From Pseudomonadota bacterium (lineage in GTDB: Bacteria > Pseudomonadota > Gammaproteobacteria > Steroidobacterales > Steroidobacteraceae), in NCBI GenBank assembly GCA_025360865.1, contig JANYBG010000185.1, positions 1 to 60,660 on the forward strand: DNA of 60,660 nucleotides, read 5' to 3'. Below are positions 17,359-28,337 of the stretch, one piece after another. Under the pieces are notes generated by a model. The model made no database searches. It was not told where the DNA came from and saw only the letters and a program-made list of their open reading frames with translations. The translations under genes and the position numbers were made by a program. Each line of letters opens with the position of its first letter. Positions within the stretch are counted from its first letter, which is position 1.

Positions 17359-18893
17359 GCACGGTCTACGTGCCCCGCGACTCGGGCGCGCAGTCCCTTG
17401 GCGCCGAGGAAGTCGCGCAGGCGATCACCGCGGAGGCGCGGCGGCTGAACGTCCCCGTCACGCTGGTGCGCAACGGCTCGCGCGGCGCCTATGCGCTCGA
17501 GCCCCTGGTCGAAGTCGCGACACCTCAGGGTCGCATCGCCTACGGGCCGGTGACGGTCGCCGATGTGCGGCCGCTGTTCGCCGCGGGCTTCCTCGCCGGC
17601 GGCGCGCACGCGCTCGCCCACGGGCCCACCGCTGAGATCCCCTGGTTCAAGGGCCAGCAGCGCCTGACCTTCGCGCGTGTTGGCATCGTCGATCCGGCAA
17701 GCGTCGCCGACTACCTGAAGAGCGGCGGCTACGAGGGGCTCACTCGCGCGCTGGCCATGGAAACCTCTGCGATCGTGGCGGCGATCCTCACCTCCGGACT
17801 GCGCGGCCGGGGCGGGGCGGCCTTCCCGACCGGCATCAAGTGGAAGACCGTGCACGATCAGCCGGCGGGGCAGAAGTACATCACCTGCAACGCGGATGAG
17901 GGCGACTCGGGCACCTTCGCCGACCGCATGCTGATGGAAGGCGATCCGCTGTCGCTCATCGAGGGCATGACCATCGCCGGCATCGCCGTCGGCGCCACGC
18001 AGGGCTATATCTACCTGCGCGCTGAATACCCCGACGCCCATCGCGCGCTCAACACCGCGATCGCCGCGGCCTACCAGGCCCGCTATCTCGGCGATGACCT
18101 CGCAGGCTCGGGCAGGCGTTTCGACCTGGAAGTCCGCCTGGGCGCCGGCGCCTACATCTGCGGCGAGGAGACCTCGATGCTGGAAAGCCTCGAGGGCAGG
18201 CGGGGCGAGGTGCGCGTGCGCCCGCCGCTGCCGGCCATCAAGGGTCTCTTCGGCAGGCCGACGATCGTCAACAACGTGATCACGCTCGCGAGCGTGCCGT
18301 GGATCATGGCGCATGGAGCCGAGGCGTATGCCAACTACGGCACGGGCAAGTCGCGCGGCACGCTGCCGATCCAGCTCGCCGGGAACATCAAAAACGGCGG
18401 GCTGGTCGAACGGGCCTTCGGCCTGAGCCTGCGTGAACTACTCTACGACTACGGCGGAGGCTCGGCGACGGGTCGCCCGATCCGCACGGTGCAGATCGGC
18501 GGGCCGCTGGGCGCTTATGTGCCGGCCGCGCAGTTCGACGTCGCGGTGGACTACGAGTCGCTGGCGGGGATCGGCGCCCTGCTCGGGCACGGCGGCATCG
18601 TCGCCTTCGACGACACCGTCGACATGGCGCGCATGGCGCGCTACGCGATGGAGTTCTGCGCGATCGAATCGTGCGGCAAGTGCACGCCATGCCGCATCGG
18701 CTCGACGCGCGGGGTCGAGGTCATCGACCGGATCCTCGCCGGCGTCGAGGCCGAGCGCAACGTGCGCCTGCTGGAGGACTTGTGCGAGACGATGGTGCAG
18801 GGCTCGCTGTGCGGCCTGGGCGGCATGGCGCCGTTTCCCGTGCAGAGCGCGCTGAAGCATTTCAGGGAAGATTTCCGCGCGCAGCCTAAATAG
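17355..18893 (+). CDS. fdsB: NAD-dependent formate dehydrogenase beta subunit (NuoF-like)
   Basis: 512 aa. N-terminal thioredoxin-like domain (about 1-110) without cluster cysteines, then the NuoF domain: GRGGAAFPTGIKW binds NADH and the following glycine-rich region FMN; GAYICGEETSMLES is conserved. The [4Fe-4S] ligands are Cys440, Cys443, Cys446 (CGKCTPC) and Cys486. This subunit hands electrons from the clusters to NAD+. It starts four bases inside fdsG and ends 18 bases before fdsA. Confidence 0.93.
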   Translation: MSTVYVPRDSGAQSLGAEEVAQAITAEARRLNVPVTLVRNGSRGAYALEPLVEVATPQGRIAYGPVTVADVRPLFAAGFLAGGAHALAHGPTAEIPWFKGQQRLTFARVGIVDPASVADYLKSGGYEGLTRALAMETSAIVAAILTSGLRGRGGAAFPTGIKWKTVHDQPAGQKYITCNADEGDSGTFADRMLMEGDPLSLIEGMTIAGIAVGATQGYIYLRAEYPDAHRALNTAIAAAYQARYLGDDLAGSGRRFDLEVRLGAGAYICGEETSMLESLEGRRGEVRVRPPLPAIKGLFGRPTIVNNVITLASVPWIMAHGAEAYANYGTGKSRGTLPIQLAGNIKNGGLVERAFGLSLRELLYDYGGGSATGRPIRTVQIGGPLGAYVPAAQFDVAVDYESLAGIGALLGHGGIVAFDDTVDMARMARYAMEFCAIESCGKCTPCRIGSTRGVEVIDRILAGVEAERNVRLLEDLCETMVQGSLCGLGGMAPFPVQSALKHFREDFRAQPK

Positions 18894-18911
18894 GCGCGCA
18901 AGCGAGGCTAT

Positions 18912-21779
18912 ATGTACTGCGTAGGCTACGAGGATCGGGGCACGCCGCAACCGCCGGTGACGGGCGCCGCGCCGGTGACACTCGAGGTGGACGGGACTTG
19001 CGTCTCCGTGCCCGAGGGCACGAGCATCATGCGCGCCGCGGCGCTCGCCGGGGTCAAGGTGCCCAAGCTGTGCGCCACCGACACGCTCAAGGCCTTCGGC
19101 TCCTGCCGCGTGTGCCTGGTGGAGATCGAGGGACGCAAGGGTTATCCGGCCTCCTGCACCACGCAGGTGGCGGCGGGCATGAAGGTCCGCACGCAGTCGG
19201 ACAAGCTGATGTCGCTGCGCCGGGGCATGATCGACCTGTATGTCTCGGATCATCCGCTGGAGTGCGCGGGCTGTCCCGCGCACGGCCACTGCGAGCTGGA
19301 GGACGTGGCCGCGGAAGTCGGTATCACCCAATCCTCGTACGCGAAGGGCGCCGAGCACCGACCGCAGGTGAAGGACCTCAGCAATCCCTACTTCGCCTTT
19401 GATCCTGAGCTTTGCATCGTCTGCTCGCGCTGCGTGCGGGCCTGTGACGAGACCCAGGGGACATTCGCGCTGACCATCCAGGGGCGCGGCTTCGGCTCCA
19501 AGGTGTCGGCGAGCCAGGACGAGCCGTTCCTGGAGTCCGAGTGCGTCTCGTGCGGGGCTTGCGTGGAGGCGTGCCCGACGGCTGCCCTCACGGAGAAGTC
19601 GATCATCGGCCTGGGCGTCGCCGAGCGCGCGATCGGCACGACCTGCGGCTACTGCGGCGTGGGCTGCGCCCTCCAGGCCGAGGTGCGCGGCACCGGCGCC
19701 GACACCGAGGTCGTGCGCATGGTCCCGCAGCGCGATGGCAAGGCCAACCACGGCCACGCCTGCGTGAAGGGACGCTTCGCCTGGGGCTACGCGACCCACG
19801 AGGACCGCATCAGGACGCCGATGATCCGCAAGAGCATCCGCGATGAGTGGCGTCCGGTCTCATGGCAAGAGGCCATCAGCCACGCGGCGACTGAGATGCG
19901 CCGCATCCAGGCCAAGTACGGCGCCAATTCCATCGGCGGCATCACCTCGTCCCGCTGCACGAACGAGGAGACCTTCCTCGTGCAGAAGCTGGTCCGCGCC
20001 GCCTTCGGCACCAACAACGTCGACACCTGCGCGCGCGTGTGCCACTCCCCGACCGGGTATGGGCTCAAGAACACGCTCGGCGAGTCCGCCGGCACCCAGG
20101 CCTTCGACTCGGTCATGGAGGCGGATGTCATCCTCATCGTCGGCGCCAACCCGACGGAAGGCCACCCGGTGTTCGCCTCCCAGCTCAAGCGCCGCCTGCG
20201 CGAGGGCGCGAAGCTGCTGATCGCCGACCCGCGGCAGATCGCCCTCGTGCGCAGCCCGCACATCGTCGCGGACGCGCACCTGCAGCTGCAGCCGGGCACC
20301 AACGTCGCGCTCATGAACGCGCTCGCGCACGTGGTCGTCACCGAGGGACTGGTGAAGGAGGCCTACGTGGCCGAGCGCTGCGAGCCCGCGCCCTTCGAGC
20401 GCTGGAAGGCCTTCGTCCGCGAGGACCGCAACTCGCCGGAAGCGTCCGAGAGCGTCACCGGCGTGCCCGCGCACCTGGTGCGCGAGGCGGCGCGCATCTA
20501 CGCGACCGCCGGCAACGGCGCCATCTACTACGGGCTGGGTGTCACCGAGCACAGCCAGGGCACCACCACCGTCATGTCGATCGCGAATCTGGCGATGGCC
20601 ACGGGCAACCTCGGCCGCGAGGGCGTCGGAGTCAACCCGCTGCGCGGCCAGAACAACGTGCAGGGCGCCTGCGACATGGGCTCCTTCCCGCACGAGTTCA
20701 CCGGCTACCGCCACGTCTCCGATGCCGCCACGCGCGCGCTGTTCGAGGCCGCCTGGGGCGTGCCGCTGCAGTCCGAGCCGGGCCTGCGCATCCCGAACAT
20801 GTTCGAGGCGGCGCTCGATGGCACCTTCAAGGGCATGTATGTGCAGGGCGAGGACTTCGTGCAGTCCGACCCCAACACTCACCACGTGAACTCGGCGATG
20901 GCGGCGATGGAGTGCGTCATCGTGCAGGACCTGTTCCTGAACGAGACCGCGAAGTTCGCGCACGTGTTCCTGCCGGGCTCCTCGTTCCTGGAGAAGGACG
21001 GCACGTTCACGAACGCCGAGCGACGCATCTCGCGCGTACGCAAGGTGGTCGAGCCGCTGGCTGGCTACCAGGACTGGGAAATCACGGTACTGCTGTCGAA
21101 CGCGCTGGGATACCCGATGCACTACGCGCACCCGAGTCAGATCATGGAGGAGATCTCCCGCCTCACACCGACCTTCGCGGCGCTTACCTACGAGAAGCTC
21201 GATCGCCTGGGCAGCATCCAGTGGCCCTGCACCGCGCAGGCCCCGGACGGGACCCCCACCATGCACATGCACCAGTTCGTGCGCGGCAAGGGCAAGTTCT
21301 GGCCAACCGAGTACGTGCCCACGAGCGAGCGCTCCACCAGCCGCTTCCCGCTGATCCTCACCACCGGGCGCGTGCTGAGCCAGTACAACGTCGGGGCGCA
21401 GACGCGCCGCACGAACAACGTCGTCTGGCACGCGGAGGACGTGCTCGAGATTCACCCGCACGACGCTGAGGTGCGCGGCATCGCCGACGGGGACTGGGTG
21501 GGCCTCACCAGCCGCGCCGGCGACACCGTGCTGCGCGCCCAGGTGAGCGAGAAGATCGCCACGGGGGTCGTCTACACCACCTTCCACTTCCCGGAGACCA
21601 ACGCGAACGTGGTCACCACGGAGAACTCGGACTGGGCGACCAACTGCCCGGAATACAAGGTCACCGCCGTCGAGGTGGTGCAGGTGAACCAGGCGGACGC
21701 CTGGCGTCGGCGCGCGGAAGCCGAGCGCGCGCTGCCGCGCGCCGGGCGCAAGCGCCGGCACGACGCGACACCCGCCTGA
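18912..21779 (+). CDS. fdsA: NAD-dependent formate dehydrogenase alpha (molybdenum) subunit
   Basis: 955 aa. N-terminal [2Fe-2S] domain (Cys54, 65, 68, 82), His-Cys3 [4Fe-4S] site (His114, Cys118, 121, 127), two ferredoxin [4Fe-4S] sites (Cys168/171/174/178 and 211/214/217/221), then the molybdopterin domain with its own [4Fe-4S] site (Cys245/248/252/284). Cys377 in ARVCHSP is the expected Mo ligand, with His378 next to it. It oxidises formate to CO2 at bis-MGD molybdenum and can act as CO2 reductase in homologues. Full length for FdsA. No selenocysteine. Confidence 0.95.
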   Translation: MYCVGYEDRGTPQPPVTGAAPVTLEVDGTCVSVPEGTSIMRAAALAGVKVPKLCATDTLKAFGSCRVCLVEIEGRKGYPASCTTQVAAGMKVRTQSDKLMSLRRGMIDLYVSDHPLECAGCPAHGHCELEDVAAEVGITQSSYAKGAEHRPQVKDLSNPYFAFDPELCIVCSRCVRACDETQGTFALTIQGRGFGSKVSASQDEPFLESECVSCGACVEACPTAALTEKSIIGLGVAERAIGTTCGYCGVGCALQAEVRGTGADTEVVRMVPQRDGKANHGHACVKGRFAWGYATHEDRIRTPMIRKSIRDEWRPVSWQEAISHAATEMRRIQAKYGANSIGGITSSRCTNEETFLVQKLVRAAFGTNNVDTCARVCHSPTGYGLKNTLGESAGTQAFDSVMEADVILIVGANPTEGHPVFASQLKRRLREGAKLLIADPRQIALVRSPHIVADAHLQLQPGTNVALMNALAHVVVTEGLVKEAYVAERCEPAPFERWKAFVREDRNSPEASESVTGVPAHLVREAARIYATAGNGAIYYGLGVTEHSQGTTTVMSIANLAMATGNLGREGVGVNPLRGQNNVQGACDMGSFPHEFTGYRHVSDAATRALFEAAWGVPLQSEPGLRIPNMFEAALDGTFKGMYVQGEDFVQSDPNTHHVNSAMAAMECVIVQDLFLNETAKFAHVFLPGSSFLEKDGTFTNAERRISRVRKVVEPLAGYQDWEITVLLSNALGYPMHYAHPSQIMEEISRLTPTFAALTYEKLDRLGSIQWPCTAQAPDGTPTMHMHQFVRGKGKFWPTEYVPTSERSTSRFPLILTTGRVLSQYNVGAQTRRTNNVVWHAEDVLEIHPHDAEVRGIADGDWVGLTSRAGDTVLRAQVSEKIATGVVYTTFHFPETNANVVTTENSDWATNCPEYKVTAVEVVQVNQADAWRRRAEAERALPRAGRKRRHDATPA

Positions 21780-21795
21780 AGCGATACCGCGCGCG

Positions 21796-22629
21796 ATGAA
21801 CCCTGAATCGGTCACCGCAGCGCCGGCCGCGGCGCCGGGCGCCGTGAGCACGCAGCTGCCGGTGGAGCGCTGGACTGCCGGCACGCTCACGCACGCGGTG
21901 GACGCGGTGGCGGAGGAGATGCCGATCGCGCTCGTCTACCACGACGTGCCGCACGTGGTGATGCTGGCGACCCCGGCGGACTTGGAGGACTACGCGGTGG
22001 GCTTCACGCTGAGCGAGGGTCTGGTCGCGAACATGGGCGAGATCCGTGGCGTCACGGTCACCCATGGGCGGGGCGCAAGCGATGTGCACGTCACGGTCGC
22101 CTGGGAGCGCTTCACCGCGCTCCTGCAGCGCCGCCGCAACCTCGCCGGGCGCACCGGCTGCGGGCTGTGCGGGGCTGAGACCGCCGCCGATGCCATCCGC
22201 GAGGTGGCGACCGTGCCCGCGGGCGTCAGCCTCAGCGCTTCCCAGCTGCACCAGGCGATCGAGGATCTCAAGTCCCGCCAGCCCATCAACGCGCGCACCG
22301 GCAGCGTGCACGCCGCGGCCTGGGTGCTGCCGGGCGAGGGCATCCTGTTGGTGCGCGAGGACGTCGGGCGCCACAACGCGCTCGACAAGACCATCGGCGC
22401 GCTTGCGCGCGCGGGTGCGGATTTCTCGGCCGGCTACATGCTCATCACCAGCCGCGCCAGCTACGAGATGGTGCAGAAGTGCGCGACCCTGGGGATATCG
22501 ACGCTGGTGGCGCTGTCGGCGCCGACCGCCTTCGCGGTGCGCCTCGCGCAGGCGTCGGGATTGACTCTCGTCGCCTTCGCGCGCGCCGACCGGCACGTGG
22601 TCTACGCGCACCCCGCACGATTGAAATAA
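21796..22629 (+). CDS. fdhD: formate dehydrogenase accessory sulfurtransferase
   Basis: 277 aa. Contains the FdhD Cys-x2-Cys loop (Cys122, Cys125 in GRTGCGLCGAE), and REDVGRHNALDK, both family hallmarks. FdhD takes sulfur from a cysteine desulfurase and places it on the molybdenum cofactor before insertion into FdsA, which is essential for activity. Encoded 17 bases after fdsA and 16 before fdsD, so co-expressed with the enzyme it matures. Confidence 0.95.
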   Translation: MNPESVTAAPAAAPGAVSTQLPVERWTAGTLTHAVDAVAEEMPIALVYHDVPHVVMLATPADLEDYAVGFTLSEGLVANMGEIRGVTVTHGRGASDVHVTVAWERFTALLQRRRNLAGRTGCGLCGAETAADAIREVATVPAGVSLSASQLHQAIEDLKSRQPINARTGSVHAAAWVLPGEGILLVREDVGRHNALDKTIGALARAGADFSAGYMLITSRASYEMVQKCATLGISTLVALSAPTAFAVRLAQASGLTLVAFARADRHVVYAHPARLK

Positions 22630-22644
22630 CCTCTCGACAACACC

Positions 22645-22902
22645 ATGAACATCGACCTACTCATAAAAATGGCCAATCAGATCAGCGAATTCTTCCAGGG
22701 CGCGACCGATCCCGACCAGGCGCCCGCCGACGTGGCGACCCACCTCACGCGCTACTGGGAGCCGCGCATGCGCAAGCAAATCGTCGCCTATTGCCAGGAG
22801 CGCCATGGCGCCGGACTCACCGATATCGCCCGCGGCGCGGTCGAGATCATCAGGAAACAGGCTGAGGCGGCCGCGGCGGCCCAGGCCGGTGGCAAGTCAT
22901 GA
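22645..22902 (+). CDS. fdsD: formate dehydrogenase delta subunit
   Basis: 85 aa small helical protein: LIKMANQISEFFQG and the central YWEPRMRKQIVAY are typical of FdsD. In Rhodobacter capsulatus FdsD helps cofactor insertion rather than electron transfer. Its stop overlaps the PfkB kinase start by four bases, so the kinase belongs to the same transcript. Confidence 0.92.
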   Translation: MNIDLLIKMANQISEFFQGATDPDQAPADVATHLTRYWEPRMRKQIVAYCQERHGAGLTDIARGAVEIIRKQAEAAAAAQAGGKS

Positions 22903-23843
22903 GCGCGACACCTCAGGGACGGGCGCTCGTCTGCGGCTCGATGGCCTATGACACGATCATGGTGTTCGGCGACCGCTTCGCCAACCACATCCTGCCCGAC
23001 AAGATCCACATGCTGAACATGTCGTTCCTGGTGCCGCAGATGCGCCGGGAATTCGGCGGCTGCGCTGGCAACATCGCCTACAACCTGAAGGTACTGGGCG
23101 ACGTTGGCTTGCCGATGGCCACCGTCGGCGGCGATTTCGCGGCCTACCGCGAGTGGATGGAGCGCACCGGAGTCGCCGCGGACCACATCCGCGTGGTCGA
23201 CTCGCAGCTCACCGCGCAGGCCTTCATCACCACGGACCTCGATGACAACCAGATCACCGCCTTCCACCCCGGAGCGATGCAGCACAGCCACGAGAACCGC
23301 GTGAGTGACGCGCGCGAGATCACCCTTGGGATCGTCTCCCCCGATGGCCGCGACGGCATGATCCAGCACGCGCAGCAGTTCGCGGACGCCAAGATCCCCT
23401 TCATCTTCGATCCGGGCCAGGGGCTGCCGATGTTCTCGGGCGAGGACCTCGAGCGCTTCATCTCGCAGGCGAAGTGGGTGACGGTGAACGACTACGAGTG
23501 GCAGATGGTGCAGCAGAAGACCGGCTGGTCGCAGCGCGACGTCACCGGCAAGGTCGAGGCGCTGATCGTCACCCGGGGCGCGGAAGGCTCGTCCATCTAC
23601 ACGCACGGCAGCGAGATCCAGGTGCCCAGCGCGCCGGTGAAGGCGGTGGTGGACCCCACCGGCTGCGGGGACGCCTACCGGGCGGGCCTCATCCACGGCC
23701 TGCTGAATGGCCTGGACTGGAAGACCACCGGACATATTGCCTCCCTCATGGGCGCCCTGAAGATCGAGGCCCGGGGTACGCAGAACCACTGCTTCACCCA
23801 GGCCGATTTCGCCGCCCGCCTGGCCGCTTACGCGCCCCGCTAA
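22899..23843 (+). CDS. PfkB family kinase, probable adenosine kinase
   Basis: 314 aa. The ATP/catalytic signature reads [12 protein letters not shown] (about residues 252-263; Asp near 258 is the base), and [16 protein letters not shown] near residue 50 matches the nucleoside-binding N-terminal motif of the group annotated as bacterial adenosine kinase. Directly upstream of metK and ahcY: AhcY releases adenosine, and this kinase would turn it to AMP, pulling the reversible SAH hydrolysis forward. The family is certain, the adenosine specificity is inferred from context and pattern. Confidence 0.8.
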   Translation: MSATPQGRALVCGSMAYDTIMVFGDRFANHILPDKIHMLNMSFLVPQMRREFGGCAGNIAYNLKVLGDVGLPMATVGGDFAAYREWMERTGVAADHIRVVDSQLTAQAFITTDLDDNQITAFHPGAMQHSHENRVSDAREITLGIVSPDGRDGMIQHAQQFADAKIPFIFDPGQGLPMFSGEDLERFISQAKWVTVNDYEWQMVQQKTGWSQRDVTGKVEALIVTRGAEGSSIYTHGSEIQVPSAPVKAVVDPTGCGDAYRAGLIHGLLNGLDWKTTGHIASLMGALKIEARGTQNHCFTQADFAARLAAYAPR

Positions 23844-23870
23844 GGCAGAAAGGTCACGCGCGGGCTGGGT

Positions 23871-23876
23871 TACAAT
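23871..23876 (+). promoter_or_regulatory. candidate -10 element for metK
   Basis: TACAAT, 40 bases before the metK start in an otherwise GC-rich 73-base spacer. No convincing -35 element at normal spacing, so this is a weak call. Confidence 0.3.
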
Positions 23877-23916
23877 TACCGTTTGCCACCCAGCACAAGG
23901 ACGACTCGGAAATCCC

Positions 23917-25089
23917 ATGGCCAATGATTACCTGTTCACCTCCGAGTCAGTCTCCGAAGGCCATCCCGACAAGATCGCCGACCAGATCTCCGACGCGGTG
24001 CTGGATGCGATCCTGAAGGACGACCCGCGCGGTCGCGTGGCCTGCGAGACCCTGGTGAAGACCGGCGTCGTGATCGTGGCCGGCGAGATCACCACCCGCG
24101 CCTGGGTGGATGTTGAAGCCCTGGTGCGCGGCGTCGTGCTGGATATCGGCTACAACTCCTCGGAGATGGGCTTCGACGGGGCCAGTTGTGGCGTGCTGAA
24201 CATCATCGGCAAACAGTCCCCGGACATCGCCCAGGGCGTGGACCGCAAGGACGAGCGCAAGCAGGGAGCCGGGGACCAGGGCCTGATGTTCGGTTACGCG
24301 ACGAACGAGACCGATGTGCTCATGCCCGCGCCGATCACGCTCGCGCATCGCCTGGTGAAGCGCCAGGCCCAGGTGCGCAAGGCCGGCAAGCTCAGGTGGT
24401 TGCGCCCGGACGCCAAGAGCCAGGTGACGCTGCGCTACGAGAACCACAAGCCGGTGGGAATCGAGGCGGTGGTGCTGTCCACCCAGCACAGCCCGGATGT
24501 CTCCGCCCGCACGCTGCGCGAGGCGGTGATGGAGGAGATCATCAAGCCCTCGTTACCCAAGAAGTGGATCGACAAGCGCACCAAGTACCACATCAACCCA
24601 ACCGGACGTTTCGTGGTCGGAGGACCGGTGGGTGACTGCGGACTCACGGGCCGCAAGATCATCGTGGACACCTACGGCGGCTACGCCCGCCACGGTGGCG
24701 GAGCCTTCTCCGGCAAGGATCCGTCCAAGGTCGACCGCTCGGCCGCTTACGCCGCCCGCTATGTCGCCAAGAACATCGTCGCCGCGGGCCTGGCCGAGCG
24801 CTGCGAGGTGCAGGTCTCTTATGCGATCGGCGTGGCCGAGCCGACCTCGATCATGGTCGAGACCTTCGGCACCAGCACCGTGACCCGGGAACGCCTGACA
24901 CAGCTGGTGCGCAAGCACTTTGACCTCACCCCCTATGGGTTGCGGGAAATGCTGGACCTGGTGCGCCCGATCTACCAGCAGACCGCCGCTTACGGCCATT
25001 TCGGCCGTACCGAGCCTGAATTCACCTGGGAGCGCACGGATCTGGCCGCCCAGCTCGCCGCTGAGGCAAAGAGGACGCGAGTCGCGTAG
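23917..25089 (+). CDS. metK: S-adenosylmethionine synthetase
   Basis: 390 aa, full length. [18 protein letters not shown] at the N-terminus, [15 protein letters not shown] in the middle and [19 protein letters not shown] near residue 265 are the MetK signatures for ATP, methionine and K+/Mg2+ binding. Makes SAM from methionine and ATP. Followed after 156 bases, which hold an SAH riboswitch, by ahcY. AAGGA lies upstream of the ATG. Confidence 0.97.
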   Translation: MANDYLFTSESVSEGHPDKIADQISDAVLDAILKDDPRGRVACETLVKTGVVIVAGEITTRAWVDVEALVRGVVLDIGYNSSEMGFDGASCGVLNIIGKQSPDIAQGVDRKDERKQGAGDQGLMFGYATNETDVLMPAPITLAHRLVKRQAQVRKAGKLRWLRPDAKSQVTLRYENHKPVGIEAVVLSTQHSPDVSARTLREAVMEEIIKPSLPKKWIDKRTKYHINPTGRFVVGGPVGDCGLTGRKIIVDTYGGYARHGGGAFSGKDPSKVDRSAAYAARYVAKNIVAAGLAERCEVQVSYAIGVAEPTSIMVETFGTSTVTRERLTQLVRKHFDLTPYGLREMLDLVRPIYQQTAAYGHFGRTEPEFTWERTDLAAQLAAEAKRTRVA

Positions 25090-25134
25090 AATCAACCCTA
25101 CCAAACCTGCCGCGGTATAAGCGGCAACCACGCT

Positions 25135-25223
25135 TGCTGAGGAGCGTTGCGACAGGCACCAGTGCGTCAAGGCACTCCAGGGCCTGCCAGGCTCAGCAGG
25201 GTGGTTAACCCCACGGCGCTCAC
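25135..25223 (+). promoter_or_regulatory. S-adenosylhomocysteine (SAH) riboswitch upstream of ahcY
   Basis: Conserved core visible: GAGGAGCGTTGCGAC, then GCCAGGCTC, then ACGGCGCTCAC. P1 pairs TGCTGAG (25135-25141) with CTCAGCA (25192-25198). CAGGC (25153-25157) pairs with GCCTG (25182-25186), enclosing a variable hairpin AGTGC/GCACT. The pseudoknot pairs GAGCG (25142-25146) with CGCTC (25217-25221). Ribosome site GGAG at 25233 lies ten bases after the element. Class members turn on ahcY when SAH accumulates; the same is expected here. Confidence 0.92.
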
Positions 25224-25245
25224 TCTGACTACGGAGTTATAGAGT

Positions 25246-26666
<1,421 letters not shown>

Positions 26667-26667
<1 letters not shown>

Positions 26668-27590
26668 TGAGCTCCACTTCCGGCGACGCGGGGGCCGCCG
26701 CGACGGCGGCCCCCATCCGGACTGCGGGCGGCGCGGTGCTGCTCGATGGCAAGGCGGTCGGGGCCAAGGTGCGCGCGGAGGTCGGCGAGCGCGCCAGGGC
26801 CTTCGCCGCGAAATACGGGCGCGCACCGGGGCTTGCCGTCGTGCAGGTGGGGGAGGACCCCGCCTCAAGCGTCTACGTGCGCAACAAGCGCAAGTCCTCG
26901 CGGGAAGCGGGGATCGAATCCTTCGCCTACGACCTCCCGGTGACCACCGCAGAAGCGCAGATCCTCGCGCTGGTGCACGCGCTGAACACCGACCCGCGCG
27001 TGGACGGCATCCTGGTGCAGTTGCCGTTACCTAAGGGCGTGGATGCCAACCGCGTCATGGACGCGGTGGACCCGACGAAGGATGTGGACGGCTTTCACCC
27101 CGTGAACACCGGATTGCTCGCGCAGAAGCGGCCCCGGCTGCGCCCGTGCACGCCGTACGGGGTCATCCGCCTCGCCCAGGAGTACGGCATCGCGCTGCCG
27201 GGATTGCGCGCGACCGTGGTCGGCGCCTCCAACATCGTCGGCCGTCCCATGGCGCTCGAGCTACTGCTCGCGCGCGCGACCGTGACCGTGTGCCATACGG
27301 GCACGCGCGACCTGCGCGCCGAGGTCGAGCGCGCGGACCTGTTGGTCGCCGCAGTTGGCAAGGAAGGCTTCGTCCCCGGGGACTGGATCCGTCCCGGCGC
27401 CGCGGTATTCGATGTTGGTATCAATCGCGCCGCCTCCGGCAAGCTCGTCGGCGACGTTGATTTCGAACTTGCCTCGACACGCGCCGGGTGGATCACGCCT
27501 GTTCCCGGTGGCCTCGGACCGATGACCATCGCGATGCTGCTTTCCAACGCCGTCGATGCGGCGGTGCTGCGCGCCGGCGGCACGCTCTGA
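26667..27590 (+). CDS. folD: bifunctional methylenetetrahydrofolate dehydrogenase / cyclohydrolase
   Basis: 307 aa. Catalytic lysine in YVRNKRKS (about residues 69-76), ILVQLPLPKGVD, DVDGFHPVNTG and the NADP motif VVGASNIVGRP all match FolD. There is an N-terminal extension of about 25 Ala/Thr-rich residues compared with typical FolD. It interconverts methylene-, methenyl- and formyl-tetrahydrofolate. The start shares one base with the ahcY stop, so it is under the same SAH riboswitch. Confidence 0.94.
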
Positions 27591-27648
27591 GGAGCCCGGG
27601 GCAGCGCGTTCCGCGGGTGTCCGTCCCCTAAGCTGCATTGCTTTGTTT

Positions 27649-27664
27649 GTCGGTGATCACCGAC
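27649..27664. repeat. perfect 16-bp palindrome GTCGGTGATCACCGAC
   Basis: Self-complementary over all 16 bases, 59 bases after the folD stop. Typical size and symmetry for a dimeric regulator site; regulator unknown. Confidence 0.5.
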
Positions 27665-27817
27665 GGTGCGGATGCGCTGTTGTGGTCGCGGGGACACGCG
27701 GGTTGGCGCGCGCGCCGCGCGGCGCGCATGCGTCTGGTGCTTTGCGAACGTTACGCTGGCGCGCGCGCGGCTGGCGGGCTTGAGCGTCGCCGTGAGACAA
27801 ATTGTAGTTGTAACACG

Positions 27818-27855
27818 GTGTTGCCTCGGTTCGGGTCCCATCACCGAGGCAACAC
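27818..27855. repeat. perfect 13-bp inverted repeat with 12-base loop
   Basis: GTGTTGCCTCGGT and ACCGAGGCAACAC. No T tract on either side, so a plain intrinsic terminator is unlikely; a stable RNA hairpin or protein site is possible. Confidence 0.6.
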
Positions 27856-27962
27856 AACGCGCGCCTCATGGTACCCGGCATCGGCGCGGAACGCCGCGAA
27901 TTCCCGGGCGGAATCGCGTCAGTGTGATGCAACATCTAACCGGCGGAGGGGATTAACGTGGC

Positions 27963-27976
27963 CCTAACATGTTAGG
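27963..27976. repeat. perfect 14-bp palindrome CCTAACATGTTAGG
   Basis: AT-rich centre, ending 84 bases before the start of the small gene at 28061; positioned as a possible operator for it. Confidence 0.45.
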
Positions 27977-28060
27977 AAATGTGCCATCAATGCTCCCGCG
28001 GTGTTTCCCGCGTGTATGATCGCGGATCGTGCACCGTTGATTTTTTCTGGAGTAATGAAG

Positions 28061-28264
28061 ATGGCAAAACGTCCACCGAACGATGGCGCGGGCTGGAGCG
28101 CGCGCGAACTGAACACCCTCAAGGCGCTCGCAAAGGCCGGCACGCCGACCAGCGTCGTCGCGAAGAAGCTTGGCCGTACGGCGGCGGCGATCCAGCAGAA
28201 GGCGATGCGTTCAGCGATCTCTTTCCGCGCCGGCAAGCGCTCCGGGGCTGCCCGCAAGAAGTAA
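28061..28264 (+). CDS. small basic SANT/GcrA-like DNA-binding protein
   Basis: 67 aa, start at ATG 28061 because GGAG at 28049-28052 lies eight bases upstream; the in-frame ATG at 28055 is too close. WSARELNTLKALAKAGTPTSVVAKKLGRTAAAIQQKAM is the W..E...L..L...G.....IA..LGRT..A...KA pattern of Myb/SANT-like and GcrA-like helix-turn-helix proteins, followed by a tail of Arg/Lys. Likely binds DNA. Homologues are known as hypothetical proteins; targets unknown. Confidence 0.8.
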   Translation: MAKRPPNDGAGWSARELNTLKALAKAGTPTSVVAKKLGRTAAAIQQKAMRSAISFRAGKRSGAARKK

Positions 28265-28337
28265 CCTTCGGCGCGAGGGTTATCCGTAACGGTGTTCGCG
28301 CCTTCCCTGGGGGCCCGCGCACCCGGAGAGTGAACGC

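Larger units (their letters stand above)
27591..28060. other. 470-base intergenic region with three palindromic elements
   Basis: Between folD and the small SANT/HTH-like gene. No convincing gene on either strand, but it holds a 16-bp palindrome (27649), a 13-bp hairpin (27818) and a 14-bp palindrome (27963), and composition turns AT-richer towards 28040. It may contain an unannotated RNA or several operators. Confidence 0.5.

Noticed and set aside
19860-21890. 676-residue open frame opposite fdsA
   Set aside because: Exactly mirrors the long fdsA gene; composition dominated by Ala, Arg, His and Val with no recognisable fold.
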